Assembly (NCBI RefSeq): GCF_009730915.1 | Contig: NC_052487.1 | Location: forward strand, 2,232,001 to 2,296,000 | Reading direction: 5' to 3' | DNA: 64,000 nucleotides | DNA from: Dioscorea cayenensis subsp. rotundata | Lineage: Eukaryota; Streptophyta; Magnoliopsida; Dioscoreales; Dioscoreaceae | Shown here: positions 11,502-21,415 of the stretch, in pieces | Position numbering within the stretch: the stretch's first letter is position 1 | Layout: each line of letters opens with the position of its first letter | Position numbers and translations under genes: made by a program | Notes under the pieces: generated by a model | The model's input: only the letters and a program-made list of their open reading frames with translations | The model's database searches: none | What the model was told of the DNA's origin: nothing

Positions 11502-13290
11502 ATGGCGAGGTTCTCCGTCGACGGCGCCGGCGACGGCCCGGGGAAGAAGCGGAAGCGGGTTCCCGGATCCTCAGATGAGAGTCAAAGTAGCAGCAGCGGT
11601 CTCGTCAAGGGAAACAACTCTGAGAACCATGAGGCGATGGTGAAATCCGACGAGCGAATGTCAAAGGATGTGGAAAACGAGGAGGAGAGTGAGGAGGGAG
11701 GAAGAGACCAGGGTGCTTCGAATGGGAATTGAACTGTTGTTAGAATCGATACCGATGTGCTCTATTGCTTTATCTGTTTCGAGGCTTTGCTTCCTCCCAT
11801 TTACCAGGTTAGATTTTTCTTGCAATTACTTGATTTTCTTCTTTTTTTTTTTGTTCTTTTTATTGTTATTTGCATCTATTTTGTATCAATCGCTGATTTT
11901 TTCCCCTAATTTTGAATGATCATACAAGTCTTAAACTGTTAATGCTTTGATTGGGATTGTGGGATGATAGAAATTAGTGGAAAACGGTGAGAGGAAAATT
12001 ACATATGTTTTTTTAGATGGTTTAAATTTTTCAGATGGTTTTTTTTTTTTTAATTGTTGTTTCATGTTATTTTCTTCAGTTGACTAAACAATAAGAAAAT
12101 GGTTCACTTTGATGATTAATGTTTGGGAACATGAGATCTGGAAAGGCAAAAGCTTGAAGATAATTGTGTTTAATGAGTGTTGCAGTTCACAGGATAGTTC
12201 AAAGAAGAGCACCAATTTTTCTAATCTGCAAAGATGTTTTAATTAATTTTCATGCCAAGGAATAGGTGAAGGGTGATCTAAAACTTTGATATGTCTATTA
12301 TCTTAAAAAATTCTTTCTATTGCATTGTTTTTAGGATTTAATAACACCTTGGGCTTATATGAGGCTCTCTATTGATTCTCTTACTGTCTTCGCCTTTATG
12401 TATTTATGCTTGCATCAAAAACTGAATAATTTATGATCAGAATTCGCTCAATTTCTTCACAATATGAGACAATATTCAAATGCATGTTAAAGATATCATT
12501 TTTGTTATTCTGGCACACCTTTATGCAAATATAATGGTTTATATTTTCAAATGCTGATTTAGTCATTCTGATAACTAAAATGTACAACAACAAAAACCAT
12601 TAGTCGCAACTATTTGGGCTGCATGAATCCTTCCCTTCCACGTTGTTTTATCAAAAGTCAAAAGACTAGATAAACTAGGATCAAGATGTATCATTCGCAT
12701 AGTTTCTGCTAAGCTCTTTATGAGGCCTATTTCGTCCTCAATTCTTGTCCTGAAGAGCTTCAATGTTTCTTATAGGGGCATCTATCAGTCGTCTAAGGAT
12801 GTTTGTACGATGCTAGTTGATTCTCTCTTGACTTATAAGTATTAGATGTCACTCCCAATCTATTCAACATTATCTTTATTGTAATTGTCCAAGCATAAAT
12901 GTTTGTCAGCTGATTTTCTTTTCTTTTCTTCCAGTGCCCAAATAGTCATGTGGTGTGCTTATGCTACTGCATCACTATTAGTGCCAAATGTCCGGACTGC
13001 ACGGAATTAATTTGTTTGCACTAAAAAGGGTTATCAAATCAGTAAAAGTAAGCTGTGTGAATGCCAAATACAGATGCAATGAAACCCTAGCATACTCACA
13101 CTACGAAGTACACCAGAAACCTGCAATTATGCTCCATGCAACTGCCTTGACTTATCTTGTTCATTATGGGGCTCCACAAGAAGTCTTTCGCAGCACTTCT
13201 GCAGCCACCACACAAAGTCTGCTGTCGAATTCAGATATGGATGCCATTTCCCTATTGCAGTTAATCATTCAGAAACTTCATTGCTCAATC
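11502..13290 (+). pseudogene. SINA-like pseudogene, sister of the gene at 21416
   Basis: Exon 1 (11502-11808) begins MARFSVDGAGDGPGKKRKR, nearly as in the gene at 21416, but a stop at 11730-11732 falls before the RING. Exon 2 relics begin at about 12935 with a good acceptor and read CPNSHVVC, where the usual NGH has become NSH. Later frameshifts destroy the zinc finger and the Sina domain breaks off near 13270, directly joined to the CID-like fragment. The promoter is well kept, so transcripts are possible. Confidence 0.88.
12585..12840 (-). repeat. RTE-like LINE 3' tail in intron
   Basis: Second member of the repeat described at 2934, at the matching intron position. Contains CAACTATTTGGGCTGCATG. 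Confidence 0.55.
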
Positions 13291-13576
13291 TTATGCGAGA
13301 TTATTCACGTCGCCACACATGTGAACAATGGTAATTTGAATGAGGCTATTTATATGCTGGAGCTGTTCAAGGCATGTTTGTATGCTTGTCTTTGAAATCC
13401 TTTTTTGGTGCTTGTGAACTTATTGCTTTCCATATTTATTACCTGATCACGTTATATGATTGTTGCAGAATGAAGGGTTTGATTCTGGTGATTTTCCTGA
13501 AATTTCAGCGGCGAGAAACAATGTTGACCCTACTTCACTTACAGGTAGTTTCAGTGGGACAAACCACACCATCTGA
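13290..13576 (+). pseudogene. Tail of a CUE/CID5-like gene, fragment b
   Basis: Only the end of the CUE-like helix remains (NNGNLNEAIYMLELF, to about 13368), then the intron and a last exon at 13469-13576 ending in a stop. The last exon is in the same phase and 36 codons long, as in fragment a. A deletion has joined it directly to the SINA pseudogene. Confidence 0.5.
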
Positions 13577-14027
13577 TAGTTCTAAGTGTTGTGAATGATG
13601 ATATATATCATATCGGCTCTTCTTAGCAATTGTGCAATTCCCATACATTGTGCATTGGATCTTTTAGGTTTTTCTGCTTCAAAAAAATTGCAGCATGGAC
13701 TGGTTTGTTTTCTTGCCAGAGGATTCATGTCTGAAATTTTTCAGATTGAAAATATAATACCACCCTTTATTTCCAAAGGATTGTACAGATTCTCCAACTC
13801 TGTCATAGACTGTTCATACTGCTTGAAAATGTGCATGAGATTTTCAAGATTTTATCCCTTTTTTTTTCTTCTGTGAATGTAGAAGATGAGTTTCAGGCTT
13901 ATTTATTTGGATCATGCTCGAGTCTTATGAAGTTGCAATTTCTTCTTTTCTTCTAATATTAGTATGCAGGTTGTTTTTCATTTATATGATTGTCTAATAC
14001 TGGTGTTTGTATGTATGTATATATATA

Positions 14028-15120
14028 CTCCATTCGTTCGTAAATACATGTTGTTTAAGGATGTTGCACAAGAATTAAGGATAACATTAAATTATCTAAA
14101 TTTTAACATAAAAAACAACCAAATTACATGTTTGGAATTGTTTTTGTTTTTCTGTTTTTTGTTTTTGTTTCAATTTTGATTCGTATTGTTTTGTTTTTGT
14201 TTTGTTGTTAATTTTTTGAAAACAAAAACATGTTTGGATACAAAAGTGGTATGTTTTGGAAAGCAACAAACACAAAAGCATAAAAAAAAAAATTGTATTG
14301 TAAAATTTTGTATTTTTCTTAATTTATATTTTTTATGATTTTTATAATTTTTTTATATTAGTACACGAAATTAAGTTATATATATTTTTATAAAAAATAT
14401 ATATATATATAAATAATGAGATGCCAAATCTTTATAAAATTCTATTAGTCATGAATAAAAAGAAGAGGAGAATATGATATATCTCTTTTGTAATAATTAT
14501 AAAATATTTAGAAAAAAAAAACTAAGGAGATTTATCAATAAAACTATCAAATCTTTGACCATTTTTAACTTAATTTTCCTAGTTATCTTAAAAAGATCAC
14601 AAATAAATCTCAAAAAAGAGATGTGAGAAAATAGATTTTACGATAGAAAAAAATCAAGAAAAAAGTTATGAAGATTAGTTGGCACGTTTGTCTAAATCAT
14701 TAATGTTTATGAGAAAAAAATAGTAATTAATATCCTTAATGGGTTATATGTTTTGAAAAAAAATTGAAAACATAAAAATTGTGTTTTCACTTTTTTTGAA
14801 AACACGGATGTTTTCAAAATTTTTGGAAACAAAAATAGTTTACCAAACATGTTTTTCTTGTTTTGTTTCTAAAATTTAGAGTTGGAAACAAAAACAAGGA
14901 TTTGACAGCAATTCCAAGCGACTCTTAAATTGTCCCTCTCTTGAAATCATGTATTTTTTTTCTTGGACTATAAATATTATTCTCTTCATTTATATAACTT
15001 AGGAAATTGAAGATGGGTAAAATTAAAAAAATAAATAAATATTGCTATGATATTGTAAAATGATAATTATTTTGGAATAATTTTTTTTTTAATATAACAT
15101 GTATTTAGGAATCTAGAGAG
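14028..15120. mobile_element. Stowaway-type element enlarged by a nested insertion
   Basis: Left end CTCCATTCGTTCGTAAATAC and right end GTATTTAGGAATCTAGAGAG form inverted repeats, with TA on both outer sides (14026-14027, 15121-15122), as in Tc1/mariner Stowaway MITEs. Its interior is split by a second element at about 14127-14930. Confidence 0.65.
14127..14930. mobile_element. Nested MITE inside the Stowaway
   Basis: Bounded by TTTGGAATTGTTTTTG and the inverted AGCAATTCCAAGCG, with many GTTTTTGTTT words on the left and their complements on the right, so the block can fold back on itself. The superfamily is not clear (hAT-like is possible). Confidence 0.45.
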
Positions 15121-15396
15121 TATATAGAATGTGAAAGCAAAATTGGATTTTGATAAATTTGCATTTAAACCATCTTTCAAGTGCATAATTAAATATTTGC
15201 TCCCATAAAGGTTATGTAGTCCAGCAAAATAGATGTTTGTTGACGTACATGTGGTAAAAAAATCAAATCTATTTTTCTAAATATCATTTGACTATCATGT
15301 TTGAGGTAACTTACATCCCTGATAAATTTCATTTTATCAAATAATATTTTAATATTAGCTTATTTATTAATTAATTATTTTTAAATATTTTCTTAT

Positions 15397-15672
15397 GCTC
15401 CCTTCAATCTTTTTTGACTCGTCCATTTTAGGGGTTTTTTTTTGCTTTTTTACTTGATCATTTAGAAATTTATAAAACATCAAATATTATTTTTTTTAAT
15501 TTATTTTTTATATTTAATATATTTATATAATTTTTAATAAATTATATTAAATTACATATTTAATATTTTTTCATAATTAATGTAATTTTTTAAAATTTTA
15601 GAATATTAATTAATTTTAACTATTTTTTTTTTATATGTGTGATTTAGTTAAAATTTACAAGACACAAGCGAG
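15397..15672. mobile_element. Stowaway-like MITE with paralogous empty site
   Basis: The DNA on both sides matches 6280-6580, where this block is missing. It has TA on each side, begins TGCTCCCTTCAATC and ends in AAGCGAG before TA. The empty site at about 6452 shows that it jumped in after the duplication. Confidence 0.6.
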
Positions 15673-16089
15673 TATAATTCTACTTTAATTTTCAATGTTC
15701 CATAGAAATTAGAAAATACCAAAGAAAACAAAAATCTTGATAATCGTTTTATTTGCGAAGAATATAGACTGTATAGTAACCAGTTCCGTTATTTATTATT
15801 GGAACATTGGGAAAAGATACTCATCTTTTTTCTTTTTCTTTTTAAATATATAATTGTTGGGATATTTTTAATGATTTTAAGCCTATGGAAACAAATTCTA
15901 AAAATAACAAATTCCTAAAAAATAAATATAAGCCAAATTTCATATTTACTTTTGAGATTTCAAAATATATTTATCAAAAAAATATTATATTAATTTTTAC
16001 ACAAAAATCCAGAAAAAATCAGTTATTCCTCTCCATAAATATAGGTTTCTATATATTTTTTTTAATAAATATTTTTTTACAGTGTTCGA

Positions 16090-16298
16090 TGGTGTTGAAT
16101 AAATATCTAATTAAATTTCAGTGGTAAATGTTTTCCAGTGGCCGATGGATTGCAGTACGAACGGTAGATATTCACTCCATCAAACAAGACTAGCCACTAT
16201 GATTATGACACGTGTCCACTAACACCCTTGTGATCCTTTATATATATACATAGAACTCAACAACAGCTCTTCTCAACAGAGCTCGAAGAAGCGCATCA
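16090..16298 (+). promoter_or_regulatory. Promoter block of SINA-like gene 4
   Basis: Conserved words GGCCGATGGATTG and GTACGAACGGTAGA, a G-box CACGTG at 16209-16214 and a TATA-like run at about 16237-16250, 50-60 bases before the start. Confidence 0.5.
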
Positions 16299-18018
16299 AT
16301 GGCGACGCCCTCCATCAGCGCCAAAAAAAGGAAGAAGGTGACCGAAACCGCAGAGAAGGATCCGAACCACAAGGAGGAGGAGGAGGAGGAGGAGGAGGAG
16401 GAGAGTGAGGAGGTATCTAGAGATTCCGAGGAAGAAGAAGAAGAGGAGGAGGAGGAGGAGGAGGAGGAGAGTGAGGAGGTATCCAAAGATTACACGGCAT
16501 CGAATGGAAGCCGAATTCTTGTTGAAATTGAGTCTGATGTCCTCAACTGCCCCATTTGTTTTGGGGCTTTATTGCCTCCTATACATCAGGTTTGATGAAC
16601 GATTGTATGTGTTTTAATTTGAGATTTTGGATTTTGTTGAATGATTTTGCCCTTTAGTGCTATATGCTTTGATTTTTGTTTTTTTTTACTTGCTGTTAAT
16701 TTAAAAGTTGTTTCAATTTAGTTGGAGATGAAATTTACTGGTTGTTCTGAGATATGATGAATGTTTGTGTGTTTTCTATTGGTTCTGTTGGTTTACTCTT
16801 TTCTTCTTCATGTATTAGAAATTTGTTTTCTTTGTTTTTGAATGGAATTGAACTTCAATTTGTACTCAATTTGAGGTCAATACGAGAATGCATATGATCA
16901 ATGCTTGTGTACTCTTTATTGGTTCTATTGGTTACTCTTTTCTTCGTGTTGTTTCCTTTGTTTTTTGATGGAATTGATCTTCAATTGTACTCAATTTGAG
17001 GTCAATACTAGAATGCATGCAAAAGATGTCTTTTCTTTCCATGTTATGCCTTATGTATGTTCTGTTTTTAATATAATTAGACATTTTGTCTGATTAATTG
17101 TCTAGTGTTTCAGCATTTATCTTGGGCACATGCTTTTCCTTGTCATTATTTTGAAAGTCATTTCAATTACCTTTGCTTTGATATATATGTCCAATGTTGT
17201 CCTTTATGATATTTATGGTGTATTTCTTGCCAAAAAAAAAATGAGGATAAGCTACAGGGGAAATTGCTTAGTTGCATGTTACAAGAAGCTTGCTTTCTCT
17301 TTTATAGTTATGAGTTTAAAGTTCAACTTTCACTCAGTGCATGTTCAATATCAAATGCTTGTAAAAGAAAAAAAAATGTCTCTTTGATGATAATGTAATA
17401 TGTTTTATCATTATGTTTAAGTTTTGCAGCTTATATTTCTTGTTAACTAATTTATTCTTGTTACTTTGTTTCACCCAGTGCTCAAATGGTCATGTGGTGT
17501 GTTCAGCATGCTGTGTTCGTCTTACTGGCAAATGTGCATTCTGTTCTCAATTCATGGGTCTCATACGCTGTCTGGCGCTTGAAAAAGTACTTGAATCAAT
17601 AAAATTAAAGTGCCGAAATGCCAACTATGGATGTTGGGCAATGCCATCCTATTTACACAAAGAAGAACACCATGAATCATGCATATACACACCATGCTCC
17701 TGCCCCGTGCCATCTTGCTCATTCCAATGCTCCATGAATAATCTATCCCAGCATTTCACCGATAACCATAAGAATTCTGCAGTTGAATTCAGTTACAGAC
17801 GCCATTTCAGTGTTCCTATTCCTGATGAGGAATTTCTGATTCTAATCTCTCAAGAAAAAAGTCTGTTTCTACTGTTGGTTAATTGTGATGTAGTTGCAGG
17901 GAAGACACTCTCAATTATTTGCATTTGTCCGGCTACTGAAGATAATAAATTCATGTATGAGCTTTCAGTTGAAGCGCATCCGACTCATCTTAAGCTGAAA
18001 TCATCTGGAGAGAAATGA
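16299..18018 (+). CDS. SINA-like RING E3 ligase, copy 4, acidic N-terminus, C-terminal frameshift
   Basis: Exons 16299-16589 and 17479-18018, phase-0 intron of 889 bases, 276 residues. After a basic KKRKK at 9-13 come two glutamate runs (about 26-35 and 44-57) made of GAG/GAA repeats, each followed by SEEVS. RING: CPIC at 84-87, CSNGH, CSAC, and CAFC in place of the usual CPSC, with all ligands kept. The SIAH finger and most of the Sina domain are present. An extra GA in GGAGAGAAATG at about 18007-18017 brings an early stop; the other frame then continues MTYEWKGV and so on to a stop at 18132-18134, costing about 40 residues of the beta-sandwich. This is either a truncated allele or a sequencing slip. 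Confidence 0.8.
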
Positions 18019-18134
18019 CTTATGAATGGAAGGGTGTTTATCCTAAAATTGTTCTCTTTGTTCCTGACGGTTTATGTTCTGGCAAGACCAATGTCGATTT
18101 GTTTATACAGAAAGTCAAACGATTTCGAAGCTAG

Positions 18135-18296
18135 GTATAAAGTTGTTCTCTTTTATTTTTATCATGTCTGTAGAAGGATGATCCTCTGAAATTTGATCTG
18201 TCAATATTTTGTTACCAGGTGATTGACTACTGAATTGCAGAGAAGCTGAGCTGAAACACTGTGGATGATTCTGTGTTTTTGCTGTGTTTTGTTAAT

Positions 18297-18332
<36 letters not shown>

Positions 18333-19372
18333 TTGTTTAGTTGAGTATTAAGTGTCTGAATGGTTGTATAAACTTGTTTGTTAGTTTAGTTCGTTGAAGT
18401 CTGGAGGGAAAGCAGGTGGATGGATTAAAGAAGAAATGAACGGCAGAGATAAGTTCATCAGATCATGACTCAGCATCGGTTGGTTTAAAAGCTTTGAACA
18501 GTGTATTTTCAGAAATTAATTATGAATGAATAACTGATTTTTGTGCTTTCCCTTTCATTCTTTTATTTTTAATTAAAGTAAATAAATCACAATCTATTTA
18601 AAACAAAAAATAAACTGAAACTAAACAAATTAGGAAAAATCACCGAGGATGATGAACATCCGGTCATCCACGACACAAAACAGCGGAAAGACTTCCTTTA
18701 TTTTATTATTAATGATTTTTTTCCATTATTATTTCTTCATCTGTGAGCGTACAAGCTCCCAACATATTTGTCTATTTTAATAGGTCCTAGTTTGATATTT
18801 TATGTCTATGTTTTTAAGTGATGTTTTCTATAATTAATGACAAACCTGTTGTTGTGTGTTCTTATATGTAGTTCTAGCTTCATGCAAATTATGTCTTTGC
18901 CATAAATAATCAGTGAAAACATTGGATGGTTTTGCAGCTATATTTTGACTTCCAAAAGACCAGTATTTTGAAGATAATTTGAATTTAATTTAAATTTAAA
19001 CTATTTTTTTTTTAATAAATGTGGATAAACTACAGTTTTATTGAAATAAAAAAATAAGATAACAAAACAGACGCGAAAAAAATTTAAACTATTAGATATG
19101 GATGTTTAAACCTTTGTCTAGGATTTTTTATAATAACAGTTGTGCAAAATTTTTGTTATTGCACGGTTAATTTTGCCAATTCAATTATTTTTTATTTTTT
19201 TATAAGTTTGTTCATAAAGACTAGTATCACTTTTGGTGATTACTTTTCTATTTACTTGTTATGTTATTTTTTTATTACCCCTATTTATTTTTACTTTTTT
19301 TTTTAATAATATTTTTATATGTTTTTTAATTGCTATGTCACTGTTTATTATTATTATTATTAGTTTAATAAA
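18135..19372. other. 3' flank and AT-rich spacer
   Basis: Probable 3' UTR of copy 4, a TA microsatellite at about 18300-18331, then AT-rich DNA. No gene seen. Confidence 0.5.
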
Positions 19373-21091
19373 GTGGAAATTGCCAAAAACACTCAGTAAG
19401 TTCTGATATTGCTAAAAACACCCATTAGTTTTCTGACTCCTCAAAAACCCCTTCCCTTTTGAATACTGATGATTTTTTTAAACCCCCAAACATCTAATAG
19501 TGATTGATAGAGTTAATTTGGAATTTTTTTGACTGAAATTGTCCCTTGCGTGGGAAGTTATGGCAAGTGTGATAGGGGTTTGACTATAATGCCCCTTGGA
19601 GTACTGATGAGTTTCTATTTGAAAATGAAAGCTCTATTTAAAAATATGAGGTATGAGGTTACGTTTAAAAAAAATGAGTTTCTAGTATAAAAAAATGAGT
19701 TTTCTATTTTAAAAAAATGAGTTTTTTTGTTTAAAAAAATGAGTTTTTTGTTTAAAAAATTGAGTTTTTTGTTTAAGAAATGAGTTTTCTGTTTAAGAAA
19801 AGAGGTTTCTGTTTAAAAAAAATGAGGTCTCTGTTTAAGAAATGAGTTTTGCTTTAAGAAATGAGGGTTTTGTTTAAAAAAAATGAGGTCTCTGTTTAAG
19901 AAATGAGTTTTTTGTGGTGTATTTATCACCCCCAAAATCTCTTTATTGCGATTTGATCTGCCGAGTGAGACAAAGCATGCGGCTCACAATCACGATCACG
20001 TTGCATCGAAAAAAATGGGATTTCATGTTCGAGAGGAAAAGGTGCAACCTTTCGATGCCTTCGCTCGACGACAAGGAGCATCGCGGTCTTCCCCGAGGTC
20101 GGCGACGAAGAAGATGAAAGAGATGAGGTCGACGACGAGGAAGGCGATGAAGATGAAGGCGAAGACGGGCGAGATCGAACCCTCATCGGCACCGCTTCCT
20201 CCCTCCGTTCCCAGTCACCGACTTAGGCACCATGGATCCAAACCCCGGAATGATCCCTAACCCTAACCCTATTGCTATCCATGTTGCGGTCTCCGTGAGT
20301 CGAGAATGGTTCCGATTCGAGTTCGACTCGTCTTATCCGACGTCGCCACCGAAGACCTCACCACTCCGACCGCCGAGGAACGTCGCCAACCGGATCGCCA
20401 ACGCCAATAAAGATTTCTCCTTTAAGACCCCATACGAGCATGCCACCTTCGAGATCGCTCGCCAGATCTGGAGCTCAGCACTCAAGCGTTCACGCGAGAT
20501 CAGCGACGATGAGATACTCAATGTCCCTACTCAATGAGGTTTCTGTTTAAAAAAATGAGGTCTTTGTTTAACAAATAAGCTCTCTGTTTAAGAAATGAGT
20601 TCTCTGTTTATATGCTTGTTTGTCTTTGTTTAACTATCAATGTTTCTGTTTAATATATTGCGTTTACGTTTAAAAAAGTGCTTAAATATCGTTGTTTCTA
20701 TTTAAATATGTACGAGTGGCCAAGATTAATTGGTTTTATATCCAGGATTAATTTATCATGTAAATATTTGTTTTTCTGTTTAAATATTAATGTTTTTTTG
20801 TTTAAAAAAAATGAGTTTTATGTTTAAGAAAAATGAGGGTTTGCATTTAAGAAATGAGTTTTTCGTTTAAGAAAATGAACTCTCGTTTAAGAAATGAGTA
20901 CATGCAAAAAGGAATCTGAAAAAGAATGAAAAAAATGTATCTGAAAAGGTTTAAGAGCGATGATGGAATTTCATAATCGCAGGGGTAAAAAGGAAGTGAA
21001 AACAATAAAGGAAGGGTTATCGAGTGTCATGAAAAACTCACGTACATTTGGGAAGTTTTGAAATTATCGAGGGGTAAACAGTAATTTTCCC
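19373..21091. mobile_element. Non-autonomous Mutator-like element with GC-rich cargo
   Basis: A 1,719-base element flanked by perfect 9-base direct repeats TTTAATAAA (19364-19372 and 21092-21100), the signature target duplication of Mutator elements. The ends are weak inverted repeats: GTGGAAATTGCCAAAAAC on the left, GGGAAAATTACTGTTTAC read inward from the right. Inside both ends lie arrays of a roughly 20-base unit like TTTAAGAAATGAGTTTTCTG (about 19620-19915, 20537-20620 and 20800-20900). The middle is GC-rich. No transposase is present. Confidence 0.7.
19945..20537 (+). other. GC-rich cargo of the Mutator element (possible captured gene fragment)
   Basis: About 590 bases, far richer in GC than anything nearby. 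Several frames are open: 19946-20260 in a basic frame, an acidic frame rich in DEED words at about 20080-20215, and 20232-20537 from an ATG at 20232 (product begins MDPNPGMIPNPNPIAIHV). None matches a family I recognise. Mutator elements that carry host gene pieces (Pack-MULEs) look like this, but capture is inferred from composition only. Confidence 0.45.
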
Positions 21092-21259
21092 TTTAATAAA
21101 TTAATGAATATTCATTTTATTAAAAAGTAAATAATAAATAGTGATTCCCAATTTTCAAAATTAAAATTTTATTTTATATCTAGATAAATAACTGATCTTA
21201 AAATCGATATTATACCCTTTTATTTTAGTTAATAAATGCTTCTGAGTGGATGGTATGAT

Positions 21260-21415
21260 TGGTGGCAATGGACGGTGGATATCAAAGTCATCGGAAACGA
21301 TCAGAGCCTGTGAGGCCGCCACGTGGCCATTAAGCTCGTCGTCTCTGAAAATCTATAAAACCTGGCCCCAATTTGATGCTTCGATTTGGAAGATCAGGGC
21401 TTCGAGAAGGCGTCC
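21260..21415 (+). promoter_or_regulatory. Promoter block of SINA-like gene 5
   Basis: G-box CACGTG at 21320-21325 within GCCGCCACGTGGCC and TATAAAA at 21354-21360, 56 bases before the ATG. Nearly the same block precedes the pseudogene at 11502. Confidence 0.6.

Noticed and set aside
16238-16486. Serine-rich - strand frame opposite SINA copy 4
   Set aside because: It is the complement of the GAG/GAA runs of exon 1; the + strand has the start, splice site and conserved RING.
20232-20537. 101-residue frame as an independent gene
   Set aside because: No TATA box, no recognised domain, and it ends in the TTTAAAAAAATGAG array of the Mutator element; kept only as cargo.
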